From assembly GCF_963675165.1 (NCBI RefSeq), contig NC_087380.1, positions 1,293,803 to 1,357,802 of the forward strand: a stretch of DNA of 64,000 nucleotides. The letters run 5' to 3'. Positions 33,091 through 62,929 of the stretch are shown here, piece by piece. Positions within the stretch are counted from its first letter, which is position 1. Each line of letters starts with the position of its first letter. The position numbers were made by a program, and so were the translations under genes. The notes below the pieces were generated by a model. The model worked only from the letters and a program-made list of their open reading frames with translations. It had not been told where the DNA came from and searched no databases. The DNA is from Halichondria panicea (lineage: Eukaryota > Porifera > Demospongiae > Suberitida > Halichondriidae).

Positions 33091-34357
33091 GTGAGTGTGT
33101 GTGCATGTGTGTTATGATTAAAGGCTCACAGCGCTAGCCTGCCAGGGCTGCTGTCTCTCCCATCAAAGTCAATGAATTAACCATGCATGATTTATTGGAC
33201 CAAAAAGTACGCAAACAAAATGGTTTGGTGAGGTCCAACACTTCTACTCCATGCAGATATTGCTTGCAACTTGGATTGTAATTAACATTGTTGCTACATG
33301 TACTTTATTGTGCTGATAATTCTGTGATTGGCTCATGCCTGTACAGTGTGATTGTGATTACTGTGTTTTCCAAGTTGCTTGGCATTGTGCACAGTAAATG
33401 GGCGTTGTCTATAGTACTACTAACTCTGTAGTAAAGTGAATGTGTCTATTCAGCAAAAAATATAAATCATAATGCCTGCATGTACAATATTATTATGCTT
33501 TGTTTTTATTGTGTGTAAAACAATCCATAACAGTGAAAGTAAATGAAAGATCAGTTGAAGGCATTCCAAAATAATTATTTTGGTTAAATTGCATGATTGT
33601 AGCGTTGTTGTGAGATAATCCTTTCCCTCGCAAAGAATCTGAACCTTACTTGATTAGAGTATAGTGCATGCTGGACCTCACTTGAACCAATATCAACCAT
33701 AACACCAACTCATCTCTTGAGCGGCTCAGCCTTATACTTCCTCCCAAAATGTTTTTGCACTTTTGCCTAATTCGTGTACCTTGTGCTAGCTAGAGATATG
33801 ATGTTGTTTATTCTCTCTACATCATGAAACGCCAGCAAAGAATCTGAACGCCTGATTAGAAGGTTAAAAAGGAGAAATAGTGCTGGACCTCACTTGAACC
33901 ATTTACCAATATCAACCATAAATAATTAACATCAAGGGTGAACCCATCTCTAGCTTGTTTGCGTCCTTTTTGGCCCTACTTCCTCCCAACATGTTTTGCA
34001 CTTGTTTGCACACTTTTGCCCAATTCGTGTACTTTGTGCTAGCTAGAGAATATCTGCTGTCTAGTAGGTGGCATCATCTCTTTTTTCATCTATAATGGTG
34101 GCATTACCATCTTTAACGCTGCTACACTTAGCCTGCAGCTGTATAGCTGTACTTATTTGCACGTATTTTTTTTAGTAATAACACTGTTCAATTTCAGTTA
34201 ATAGTTTGCAACGATATGGCCTATCTGTGAGATCCAGAGGGGAGATTTTTGCTATTTTCGACCTAATCCTATACTGCTATGATTTATTCATGATAACCAA
34301 CATGTTTATGTTGATGTATCATGTTACCTTCAAATGGTGTCACGCTCTCTTCTGTAG
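33091..34357. repeat. long intron 15 of copy 3 with the ~207-bp duplication
   Basis: Same content as the intron at 9209-10460, with GCAAAGAATCTGAAC blocks near 33629 and 33835. Copy 2 has a shorter version at 21901-22853 with one block. This shared duplication groups copies 1 and 3 in this part of the gene. Confidence 0.65.
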
Positions 34358-36464
34358 GGTTTTGTCAAGCGAAACAAATTTATTGCTTCTCAAGGTATCA
34401 GTTTCATATTTCACTAGAGCATAATATTACTATACACAAGACTGTAACTATAATTATGCACGCTTGCTGTGCATGTGCTTGCGTTTATAATCATGCATAA
34501 CTATATAATTATAACTATTGTTAAATGCTTCATTGCTTGTTTTCAATATGTCTATTCCCCCATCCCCACACAAAGGACGACTACCCAATACTCTGGTGGA
34601 CTTCTGGCGCATGATGTGGCAGGAGAGACCACCCATAATAGTCATGCTCACCAACCTCATGGAGAACAACAAGATCAAGTGTCAACAGTACTGGCCTGAC
34701 AGTGGCAGTGTGAGCTATGGCCCCTTCACAGTCACCATCACAGACCAGCAGGTCCTGGCTGACTACACTGTCAGAAACCTACTACTTGCAGTAAGTACCC
34801 TAATAGCGTAATGGTGGCACATGTTGACATTATTAGCATTGTGTTTTTTGAAAGTATACATTATTAATGCAAACATTTTCTTTCGTTATTGTGAAATGTT
34901 TGTCTTTAATGGAGTTTTGCTCTCGCTGGATTTCTTGTTTCCCTCGACCAATCCTAGCAACTTTTCACATTGTGGGACTTGTTATTGTAGATTAATGGTC
35001 ATTATTGTGATTTGTCATAGATGAAAGGGGAAAGTGGGAAACCTTTCAAGACCACTCAGTTTCACTTTACGACGTGGCCTGATCACGGAGTGCCTGACTA
35101 TGCCACGCCCATTCTTGGGTTCCACCGTCGGGTCAAGTCCCAACACAAGCCATCCAGAGGTCCTCTCCTGGTCCACTGCAGTGCTGGTGTGGGACGCACA
35201 GGCACTTACATTGCCATTGATAATGCCCTCGAACAGATCGCAGCCGAGGGTCTTGTCGATATTTCCGGAACAATTGTCAAATCTCGCAACCAGAGGATGA
35301 AAATGGTCCAAACCCAGGTAAGCACTATGTATAGACACTTACACAGTTAAATACTGTAACTCTAATTATATCTGATCTGATAAAGAATGTGTAGGGGATT
35401 ACATGTAGTCACGGAAACATTTGTACACAGTATAGTAAAGTAGTAATTATAATGGGTCTCGTCTCTTGTTCTTGTCTTTATAGCTTTTAGTTTTAGTTTT
35501 TTGTCCGTTGGGGAATACGAGTATCTAGGCCACATGTGCATTATGTACAACCCTAGCTTCCTTTCTTTGAGATAAAAACTGTTACAGTTAATAAAGCTCA
35601 CACACTGCCATTTTGATTCTACTGAGCATGCTCATTGCCCTGTCCCTATAGGACCAATATGTGTTCATCCACGATGCTATCCTGGAGTCAGTGACGTGTG
35701 GAGACACTCAGATCTGTGCTGGAGATCTGCGCAGACAGATACAGAAGATGTCATTAGTGGCCCCAGGAAAAACCACATCAGAATTCCAATACCAGTTCCA
35801 AATTCTGGAACAGGTCTCTCCAAATCCGAATGAGGTCAACTGCAGTAGTGCATTGAGACACAACAACCTGAACAGGGGAATACAGTACCTACCAAGTGTA
35901 AGGTTTTAGATTTCAGCTTTACCGGATTATATGTAAACGACCCTTTAACAACTCCACAGTTGAGAATCACCGTGTGTTCCTGAAAGGGGAGGACCCTGGC
36001 CGTGACTACATCAATGCCGTCTTTGTCAATGTAATACTAAGTGTGTTTGCAAAGTTCATGTGTTTGCAAATAGTTACACAACTTTTTTAAATTGGACATT
36101 TACAACTAGATCTAGTCTATCAAAATAACTCTGGATAGCTCTGGAAACAGGCCTGATTAAGAAAAACTCCCATTTACATATAGCCCACACTTTTTCAGAA
36201 ATGGAAAATTTGGGTCAGAAATAAATCACTTACTAAGCACACCATAATTATAACGCTATAATTTGGAGTTTAGTGGTCCTCCCTCCCTCCAGGGCTACAA
36301 GTACCAGAAGGCATGCATTATTGCCCAGAATCCACTGGACTCAACTGTGCGTAACTTCTGGAAGATGATCTATGACAGGAAGTGTGCAGCTGTTGTGATG
36401 TTGACTCCACTCAATGAAAATGGGAAGGTAAGAGATGGTCTCCATTAGAGGTCCTCCCTGTTGA

Positions 36465-36492
36465 GTGTGTGTGTGTGTGTGTGTGTGTGTGT
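36465..36492. repeat. (GT)14 tract directly before the exon 22 acceptor, copy 3
   Basis: A pure GT tract ends in the acceptor TAG of the exon beginning at 36495. Confidence 0.85.
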
Positions 36493-37994
36493 AGGAGGCA
36501 TGCTCCCAGTACTAGCCAGAGAGTGGCAATATCACCTCCTTCGGTGAGTTCACCATCGATAACTTGAGGGAGGAAGTCAACACTGGGTTCGTTATGAGGC
36601 AACTGAGCGTGCTTAACAAGAAGGTGTGTTATTCATAATAATCTTCAGTTGTTTCTTTATCGTTCCTTAATTTTTTCCTACAGACAAAGCAAACTCTTCA
36701 AATAATTCAGATCCAAATTCTCGATTGGAAGTCGATTGGTGCATGTGCAAACTTCAAGATTGTAACTGACGTCAATGAGGAGGTTGTAAAGGTTCAAAGG
36801 AGGACTGGAAACAAGGCGATTGTGGTCCACTGCAGGTGTGTATTTTTTGTGAGTAATTATGTGTTTAATATTGTGTTGTTTCCAGTGACACTGCGACCCG
36901 CTCTGGTATGTACTGCTCTGTAGCTACTACCATTGACCGTTGCAAGACAGAGGGAGTGGTGGATGTGTTCCAGGTGGTCAAGTCTCTCAGGGTCCACAAG
37001 CCAGGAGCAGTACCCTCAGTCGTGAGTTCATCTGCTTAAAGCTAGAGCCTGTACCACTTAATTACAAGCCAGACCTCTAAGCTAGCTGTATAGATGGCTA
37101 TTATTGCACCATGCATTGCAATAGCTGTACATTACATTGTGTATTTCTATTATAATACACCGCAATGCACAGGTCAGTGTTGTGTCAGTGTACTTGTGTG
37201 AGTTAATATGCCATTCCCCCTCACAGGACAACTACAAGGATGTTTTCGAGGCCTTGTTGGTCTACTTGGACTCCTTCGATACTTACGCAAACTTTCTCTA
37301 AAACTAAAACTAGAACTGGGCGGCAGCTTTTGTTCCACTGGGAGGGGGAGATTCTCATATAATGTGCACATGTTTGAAGTTAGACGTAGGATTTTAGTTT
37401 TGTGTATTGCCACAATGTCAATTTGTCTTTTCAGTGTGATGAAACAATTTTGGACGAGGGTCGCCTAGCTAAAAATCGGCCAATTACTTCAATTGAATAG
37501 TAATAATAGAGATTATGTCTTTTGTTGCGGCCGGTCATGTCAGTGGTTCAGGTCGTCTTGTGATAATGTTACTGATGGCTTGTCATAACAGCCGCATAAC
37601 ATTGCTGATGAATGCAGCTCAAGATTGAACCTTAATTAGTGGTTCCTTCATCAGAAGCAAGCATACACACATGCATCATTGTTAGTGGCCATAACTACAT
37701 AATAGTTGCATTATGATTTTTGAGCGAGCCCTTTCAGATGGTATGCTTATAGATCAAAGTCTTTTTTAGAGTACTGTTGCAACCTCTGGTCCCAGAGGAG
37801 GTCGGACATCACTTGAACTTTCACTAATTATGACCTTTTAATGACATTCCATTTCTGTGTGTTCTAGCGGAATATTTTTGAGTTGCACTATAGCTCTGAG
37901 ATGCATGCATTGGACCATAGATTCTATCTATGATTGGACACAATAAGATTCCCGGGCTTTTGCGGGAGTTATGAAGAGCCACTACATTGTATGT

Positions 37995-38634
37995 GAACCA
38001 AGTGATGAGATACACATCCGATACAGATGTTGTTGTAAGCTCGAACTGGCATTCTGAGAAGAGATAGACCTACCAATAGATGGGTGTGGCCCGCCTCCAA
38101 AAGGGCTCAGCGCCTATATATATATCTAGCATGTATCGCGGTAAGAATATCATTAATATTAGCCGCGCCTCTAACCGCAGAGCTCAGCTTGCTGCAGAGG
38201 CTCGAGGAGCAAGGAAGCATTACGTAAAGGGATATACAACTGCGTAAAGGAATATACAACTGCACTGATTGGTGCTGCATGATTTTTTGCAACAGAACGA
38301 ATGCGTAGCACATACTAGATGGACTGAAACTCGTCTCCCCACGCCCATCTATTGCTTTCCTTGCATCTTTTGTTGGTCTATCTCTAGTTCGAGCATAGAT
38401 TGAAGAGTTAGCTCTCAATCTATGGTTCGAGCTAGCTTACAACAACAACAATCTGTTATCAGTATTATCCGATGTGTATCCCATCACTTTGTACATCGAT
38501 CATCACCAATTACGTATCGACCATTACCACATCAATTATCGCGACTTCGATCACATCGACATCAAACATCAAATGAACAAGGTCGATGATGTACAATTCT
38601 TAGACATGAATTTTGTCCTCTATGGCGCTCCATA
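37995..38634. mobile_element. 5'-truncated copy of the long-TIR element (spacer D)
   Basis: Matches the 3' two-thirds of the element at 48809-50740, without its nested insertions. The right end is complete (CCTCTATGGCGCTCCATA). The left terminal repeat and adjacent UHRF sequence are deleted: the block starts at GAACCAAGTGATGA, an internal position of the full element. An inner inverted repeat is visible: CTCGAACTGG...ATAGATGGGTGTGG against CCACGCCCATCTATTG...CTAGTTCGAG. No transposase was recognised. Confidence 0.7.
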
Positions 38635-38755
38635 GAATTAGTGAGTCACTATATAGCTGTCTGGGAGTACTGCATGCGATTTTGTAGTAATCGCTTATAG
38701 GGAGATGTACTGGTCAGTCTTCCTGGTATAGACTATGACTGTGACTGTGTTACTG

Positions 38756-39070
38756 TAATTTATCGGACACTTCTAATTACCCCAGACACTCTTTTGAGCA
38801 ATTTTCGTTGTTCTAATACAACGGACACTCCAGTGCTTTTAATATCCAGACAATACCTTGAAAAGTTTCATAGACGGCAAGTAAGACTTAGAGTAGCTAG
38901 TTTTAGATAGCTAGTGCAACTATTCAGTTGCACACTGTTCTATTAAACTTAGCTAGCTCGCATGCAGCTGTTCGCTTCTTCTAATAATTTTGGACACTTC
39001 GCATGGCTCTATAAAAATATGTTCCAATTATACCCGGACATTTCCTTATTTTTTGCTGTCCGATAAATTA
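38756..39070. mobile_element. MITE with TAATTTATCGGACA ends (spacer D)
   Basis: The ends are TAATTTATCGGACA (left) and TGTCCGATAAATTA (right), a perfect 14-bp inverted pair. The interior repeats GGACACT / CCGGACA motifs. A sister copy lies at 50857-51198 in the next spacer and differs by a short internal insertion. Confidence 0.8.
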
Positions 39071-39160
39071 GAAGGTATCTCGAGAAAACACAAAGCATCA
39101 TTAGGTATAATTATACCCTATGTGTACTCCTGGACTGCATACTACTATATAATAGTTATA

Positions 39161-39290
39161 GGCTGAGTCCAAGGTCTCTATGGGGTTTTGAAACCAGAAG
39201 GCCCGAGGCTGTAGCATCTCGAGCGTAGCGAGGGTGCTACTAAGGGCCTATAAGGGTCTCAAAACTCCATAGTGACCGTTGGACGAGGCC
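39161..39290. mobile_element. 130-bp MITE with TATA target duplication (spacer D only)
   Basis: The left arm reads GGCTGAGTCCAAGGTCTCTA and the right arm is the imperfect reverse complement ending CGTTGGACGAGGCC. TATA flanks both sides. The corresponding place in the next spacer (CTACTATAACTGATTTAGAG, about 51250-51269) is an empty site. An internal CTCGAGCGTAGCGAGGG stem adds a second hairpin. Confidence 0.8.
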
Positions 39291-39634
39291 TATAACTGAT
39301 TTAGAATAGTGCTAAGCAAGCTAAGCTATTATTAACACAAAGAAGACTCTGTTTCTTACAAACCTTAAGCAGCATTAAAGCTTTGCTCTGGCTAGTCTAC
39401 ATAAAAAAAACTCACATTAAAGGCAGTTTCTGTCTCTTGCATAGCAAAAACGCACCATTTGTGACAAGCATTTTCTATTGTATGGTGCATGCAGTAGTGT
39501 TATTCTAGAACTGCAATGTAGGCATGTCATGTGCACATTTCCTTTAATATCATGATTTTTGTTAAAACTTTGTGCTTTCAGTATATAATTATTTCTCTCA
39601 CATCAGCTCTACAAACTATTATAGCTATAGGAGA

Positions 39635-47897
<8,263 letters not shown>

Positions 47898-48665
47898 AAC
47901 TAAAACTAGAACTGAGGTGGCAGCTTTTGTTCCACTTACATTTTGGGAGGGGGAGATTCTAATATAATGTGCATATGTTAGGATTTTAGTTTTGTGTATT
48001 GCCACAATGCCAATTTGTCTTTTCAGTGTGATGAAACAATTTTGGGAGGATTTGGACGAGGGTCGCCTAACTAAAAATCGGCCAATTACTTCAATTGAAT
48101 GGTAATAATAGATTATGTCTTTTGTGGCGGCCGGTCATGTCAGTGGTTCAGGTTGTCTTGTGATAATGTTACTGATGGCTTGTCATAACAGCCGCATAAC
48201 ATTGCTGATGAATGCAGCTCAAGATTGAACCTTAATTAGTGGTTCCTTCATCAGAAGCAAGCATACACACATGCATCATTGTTAGTGGCCATAACTACAT
48301 AATAGTTGCATTATGATTTTTGAGCGAGCCCTTTCAGATCGTATGCTTATAGATCAAAGTCTTTTTTAGAGTACTGTTACAACCTCTGGTCCCAGAGGAG
48401 GTCGGACATCACTTGAACTTTCACTAATTATGACCTTTTAATGACATTCCATTTCTGTGTGCTCTAGCGGAATATTTTTGAGTTGCACTATAGCTCTGAG
48501 ATGCATGCATTGGATTCCCAGGCTTTTGCGGGAGTTATGAAGAGCCACGTACATTGTATGTAGACTTTATTGTAAAACATCACGTGAATCACTTCCGTTT
48601 CCAATCCCTCTCTACTCTATCTATATGGTCTGTCATTGTTGCTTATTGCTTTTAATTCCGTGCAG

Positions 48666-48804
48666 ACTCCAAGGCTCGTGGTTCCCCTGCCAAGAAGCAA
48701 CTTCGGTATGAGCTGAGCAAAGGTCAGAGGTCACTCATCAAGGCTGACACGGTCAACAGCAAAGTTGTGTGCGAGGAGCTACTAGCCTCGGCCAAAGATG
48801 AGGA
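48666..48804 (+). pseudogene. UHRF1/2-like fragment E, pre-RING exon only
   Basis: After the acceptor CCGTGCAG the sequence matches the pre-RING exon of the other fragments (SKARGSPAKK, YELSKGQRSLIKADTVNSK). Six nt are missing in frame (one KSQ-like step), and the KVWEE codons read AAAGTTGTGTGCGAG, a frameshift. It is cut by the left end of the transposon at about 48809. No SRA or RING block accompanies it. Confidence 0.75.
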
Positions 48805-49232
48805 ATAATATGGAGCGCCATAGAGGACAAAATTCATGTCGAAGAATTGTACATCATCGACCTTGTTCATTTGATATTTGATGTCGATGTTGCCGCGCCG
48901 ATGTTGATGATCGAAGTCGTGATAATTGATGTGGTAATGGTCGATGCGTTGTAATAATGAAAGTGAATGTGATGATTGATGTGGTATTGGTCGATGTGTT
49001 GGTGTGATTGATGTGTTCTGAACCAAGTGATGACACATCGGATACTGATAACAGATGTTGTTGTTGTAAGCTCGAACTGGCATTCTGAGAAGAGATAGAC
49101 CTACCAATAGATGGGTGTGGCCCGCCTCCAAAAGGGCTCAGCGCCTATATATATATCTAGCATGTATCGCGGTACGAATATCATTAATATTAGCTGCGCC
49201 TCTAACCGCAGAGCTCAGCTTGCTGCAGAGGA

Positions 49233-49408
49233 GCAAGTATTAGTTATTGCCCAGCCAGAGTGCAACATGCCATATATTGCACTGGATGACATAATGCCCT
49301 CGGGGCCTGTGGCCCTCGGGCATTATATTGCTCCAGTGCACAGGTCCCGAGGGCATTATGTCATCCAGTGCAATATATGGTATGTTGCACGAGGGCGCCT
49401 GCAATAAC
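49233..49408. mobile_element. nested foldback element (~176 bp)
   Basis: The arms start GTTATTGC...TGCAACATGCCATATATTGC and end with the near-perfect reverse complement ...GCAATATATGGTATGTTGCA...GCAATAAC. The centre is rich in CCTCGGG / CCCGAGG. The truncated sister element in the previous spacer lacks it, so it inserted later. Confidence 0.8.
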
Positions 49409-49885
49409 TAACTTGTTGCCCAATGGCGTTAAACTCGTCTCACTGGTCATATAAATCGTAATAAAAGACATGTGTTTTGAAGGAATTTAGTGTATTCATT
49501 AGTTTTGCTGAATTCCATAGTAAATTTTTTAGGTTTTCTTCCCACTAGTAGTTGTTGTAAAGGTAGTAGCCTATAAAAGGGACCAACTGAGTATTGGGTG
49601 GGATGGTGGGGCATAAGTCCCAAATAGATATCTCTTAAAGAAATCTACTGCATTTACACACAGTGCAAGCTAGTGCATATAATCCAGTGCATTAGGAAGG
49701 TATTACGTAAAGGGATATACAACTGATTGGTGCTGCATGATTTTTTGCAACAGAACAAATGCGTAGCGCATACTAGATAGGACTGAAACTCGTTTCCCCA
49801 CGCCCATCTATTGCTTTCCTTGCATCTTTTGTTGGTCTATCTCTAGTTCGAGCTAGCTTACAACAACAACAATCTGTTAGCAGTT

Positions 49886-50554
49886 GCACCTTTGCAACAC
49901 ACACACACACACACAAATAGGTAAACCACAATGTAAACCCACAATGTAAACATGGACTACATGCAGGACTTACTTGAGGGTTTCTTTACTGATTTGCAGT
50001 ATCAAATCAAAATTGGCCAATGTACTAACACAACAACTATAGATCTAGCTATACAAGGTTGCAGTATAAGGCCTACTCCACAGACGTGATATGGAGAATG
50101 GCCACTGTACCAGAGGTGTGTACTTGGTCTATCTCATATCTCACAGAAAAAATAGCTAGCAATTTGAAATGTGACCATAATTATTGACAGCAGTGATAGC
50201 AGTGGTGTAGGAAGAGAGTTATCACTTAGAGAGCATGGATAGTTTGGAAGGGGAGCTGATACGCATGTGTACACATATTGGGGTTTTGGGGTAGTCCCCT
50301 AAAAAATTGTGTATGCTCTGGGATTGATTGGTGTATAAAATGTGCGTACAATTAAAAGCTTGATTCAATTGAGCTTGCATTGGGGCAAAAAGCAAGCATG
50401 CAGTGTTAGGGGCCTGGTTCCTACTTTTAGTACTGTAGTACACCACTGGACAGTACTGCAGATGGTCTCCCATGCACCAAATTTAAGTAACCACAATTTA
50501 CTACAATAGTACATTGTGGTTTCATGCTTGTGTGTTCATATGTTGCAAAGGTGC
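49886..50554. mobile_element. nested ~670-bp element with GCACCTTTGCAAC ends
   Basis: The left end is GCACCTTTGCAAC followed by a short CA run and ACCACAATGTA. The right end is GTTGCAAAGGTGC, preceded by TACATTGTGGT. The two ends form an inverted pair of about 13 bp, with imperfect similarity extending to about 50 bp. The sister element at 37995-38634 lacks this insertion. No protein was recognised inside. Confidence 0.65.
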
Positions 50555-50856
50555 TTAAAACTGCTGTATCACATCACTTTGTAGACTATACATCGATCAT
50601 CACCAATTACGTATCGACCATTACCACATCAATTATCACGACTTCGATCATCGACATCGACATCAAACATCAAAATTAATGAACAAGGTCGATGATGTAC
50701 AATTCTTAGACATGAATTTTGTCCTCTATGGCGCTCCATAGTATGAGTGAGTCACTATATAGCTGTCTGGGAGTACTGCATGCGATTTTGTAGTAATCGC
50801 TTATAGGGAGATGTACTGGTCAGTCTTCCTGGTATAGTACTATGACTGTGTTACTG

Positions 50857-51198
50857 TAATTTATCGGACACTTCTAATTACCCCAGACACTCTTTTGAGC
50901 AATTTTCGTTGTTCTAATACAACGGACACTCCAGTGCTTTTAATATCCAGACAGTACCTTGAAAAGTTTCATAGACGGCAAGTAAGACTTAGAGTGCTGC
51001 AGTTAGATAGCTTTGAGTAGCTAGTTTTAGATAGCTATATAGTGCAACTATTCAGTCGCACACTGTTCTATTAAACTTAGCTAGCTCGCATGCAGCTGTT
51101 CGCTTCTTCTAATAATTTTGGACACTTCGCATGGCTCTATAAAAATATGTTCCAATTATACCCGGACATTTCCTTATTTTTTGCTGTCCGATAAATTA
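50857..51198. mobile_element. MITE with TAATTTATCGGACA ends (spacer E)
   Basis: Sister of 38756-39070 with the same 14-bp inverted ends and nearly identical interior, plus a short insertion (AGTGCTGCAGTTAGATAGCTTTG region near 50993-51015). Confidence 0.8.
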
Positions 51199-51454
51199 GA
51201 AGGTATCTCGAAGCATCATTATACCCTATGTGTACTCCTGGACTGTATACTACTATAACTGATTTAGAGTAATGCTTGTCTTTCTAAATTTATTTATTGT
51301 ATGGTGCATGCAGTAGTGTTATTCTAGAACTGCAATGTAGGCATGTCATGTGCACATTTCCTTTAATATCATGATTTTTGTATAAAACTTTGTGCTTTCA
51401 ATATATAATTATTTCTCTCACATCAGCTCTACAAACTATTATAGCTATAGGAGA

Positions 51455-61595
<10,141 letters not shown>

Positions 61596-62168
61596 AACTA
61601 AAATGGAAACTAGAACTGGGTAGCAGCTTTTGTTCCGCTCACATTTGGGAGGGGGAGATTCTAATATAATGTGCACATGTTTGAAGTTAAACGTAGGATT
61701 TTAGTTTTGTGTATTGCCACAATGTCCTTTTAGTCTTTTCAGTGATGAATCAATTTTGGGAGGATTTGGACGAGGGTCGCCTAACTAAAAATCGGCCAAT
61801 TAAAATAGATTGTGTCTTTTGTGGCGGCCGTGGTTCAGGTCGTCTTGTGATAATGTTATGTTTAACTGATGGCTTGTCATACAGCCGCATAACATTGCTA
61901 ATGAATGCAGCTCAGATTGAGAGACCTTTTTTAATAGCTACCTTGTCCTTTTATCTATAGACCTTTTATAACCTTAAAGTCAACATGCATGCTCGTTTTA
62001 TTAATAGTTTCCTTCATCAGAAGCAAGCATACACACATGCATTATTGGATCGAATCAGTGACCGTAACTCTATACAGTTATAATCAGTTGCATTATGATT
62101 TTAGAGTGAGTCCTTTCAGATGGAGATCGAAGTATTTTTAGAGTACTGTTTCAACCTCTCTCCTACAG
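61596..62168. other. 3' flank of RPTP copy 5 and spacer F
   Basis: Shared 3' flank, then a shortened form of the spacer block: TTTGTGGCGGCCGTGGTTCAGG lacks the GTCATGTCAG segment. It ends at the acceptor CTCTCCTACAG before the SRA remnant. No gene was seen. Confidence 0.55.
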
Positions 62169-62829
62169 GGCCCTTACTTGTACGTGTAACTGCCTCATTA
62201 CAGGGGGAGTGCTCGCCAGAGAAGAACAAGAACGGATTTGTTGTCTGGAAGTACCTGTTTAGGAGAGATATGAGGTGAGAGGGTATATGTGTTGTGTTAG
62301 TATAGCTACTGTATAGCGAGTATACTTCGAGGGTATAAAGTTTTAAGGAAATACCGTTAAAGATGTTAATTTTTGCAGATTTAATTTTCGAGCCTTTTTG
62401 CAGCATGCATGCATGCGATATTTAATTAAAATCAGCGAACATTTATACCCTCAAAATTAGTATAGGTGCATGAGGTGCCTGTATATAGTTTTTACTGTAT
62501 GCATGTAAGGCCAGGTACTGCATGGGCAGTACTTACCTGGTACTTATGACTATGTTATTGTATGTGTTACTACTTTCTTAAGAAAACACAAAGCAGCTTT
62601 GTTTGTTATCATTGAGTTTAGAGTACACTCTATAATGTGCTGTACCTACTGTATATTGTCTGTATGCTATACTGTTACAGTAGTGTAGTGTAGTGTATAT
62701 TCATTTTCGTTGTTTCCCTCCTTAGACTGGTCTCTGTTGAGTCGTATCCAGGAGACATTCAACTGCATCGTGTGTCAGGAGGTGGTCTACCAGCTCGTCA
62801 CTACCACCTGCAGCCACAACATCTGTAAG
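62169..62829 (+). pseudogene. UHRF1/2-like fragment F, remnants of SRA and RING exons
   Basis: The SRA exon survives only as its two ends (about 62169-62274): ALTCTC-like start, a large internal deletion, then [17 protein letters not shown]. The linker and pre-RING exons are absent. The half RING (62726-62829) keeps [20 protein letters not shown] but has a 2-nt insertion near its start (CTGGTCTCTGTTGAGTC). Confidence 0.75.
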
Positions 62830-62929
62830 GTGTGGAACTACTGACTAGAGATATCACTGTGTCTTTGTAACACCATACCCTCTTGTTGTTATTGTCACGA
62901 TGCTGCCGATGGTGTTGAGCCTGAGACAG

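Larger units (their letters stand above)
28431..37301 (+). pseudogene. RPTP copy 3: same architecture, three reading-frame breaks
   Basis: Exons by homology: 28431-28503, 28617-28931, 28990-29191, 29547-29732, 29787-29972, 30021-30197, 30251-30424, 30487-30672, 30721-31056, 31121-31223, 31392-31507, 31582-31779, 32567-32754, 32861-32945, 33008-33090, 34358-34394, 34576-34790, 35021-35317, 35652-35895, 35960-36030, 36293-36427, 36495-36623, 36684-36835, 36886-37021, 37227-37301. Breaks: exon 3 (Sushi 1) has a 1-nt insertion (GGTTACTAG where copy 1 has GGTACTAG) with an immediate TAG; exon 9 (Ig 2) has TGA where copy 2 has CGA, after LNYAK; exon 22 (D2) has TAG for the Trp of QYWPES. Exon 7 also turns a Sushi Cys into Tyr (RTYQAN), and the donor after 35895 has a duplicated GT. 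The D1 catalytic exon is intact. It is very close to copy 2 in the Sushi region, including introns. Confidence 0.85.
37302..39634. other. spacer between RPTP copies 3 and 4; UHRF exons lost, transposon-rich
   Basis: Begins with the shared 3' flank and the GGCCGGTCATGTCAGTGG block (about 37510-37780). The SRA, linker, pre-RING and RING blocks of the UHRF fragment are all missing. The sequence instead passes through CTCTGGTCCCAGAGGAGGTC and a truncated long-inverted-repeat element (37995-38634), then rejoins sequence that in other units follows the pre-RING exon (GTGAGTCACTATATAGCTG at about 38641), then two MITEs. A TATA-like GTATATAATTATTTCTCTCA at 39581-39600 precedes the ATG of copy 4 at 39635. 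Confidence 0.65.
48809..50740. mobile_element. ~1.9-kb DNA transposon with ~150-bp terminal inverted repeats
   Basis: The left end reads TATGGAGCGCCATAGAGGAC and the right end is its reverse complement, CCTCTATGGCGCTCCATA at 50723-50740. Similarity between the two ends continues for about 150 bp (ATTGTACATCATCGACCTTG, AATTGATGTGGTAATGGTCG). A second inverted pair lies inside (TGTTGTTGTAAGCTCGAAC / GAGCTAGCTTACAACAACA). It inserted into, or next to, the UHRF pre-RING exon. No transposase ORF was recognised, so it is non-autonomous. Two further elements are nested in it. A truncated sister is at 37995-38634. Confidence 0.75.
47898..51454. other. spacer between RPTP copies 4 and 5, mostly nested transposons
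   Basis: Starts like the previous spacer (GGCGGCCGGTCATGTCAGTG near 48125, CTCTGGTCCCAGAGGAGGTC near 48384). It retains one degraded UHRF exon (48666-48804), then a ~1.9-kb long-TIR element carrying two nested insertions, then the TAATTTATCGGACA MITE. It ends in the promoter-like block of copy 5, with CAATATATAATTATTTCTCTCA near 51399-51420 before the ATG at 51455. No intact gene was seen. Confidence 0.65.
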
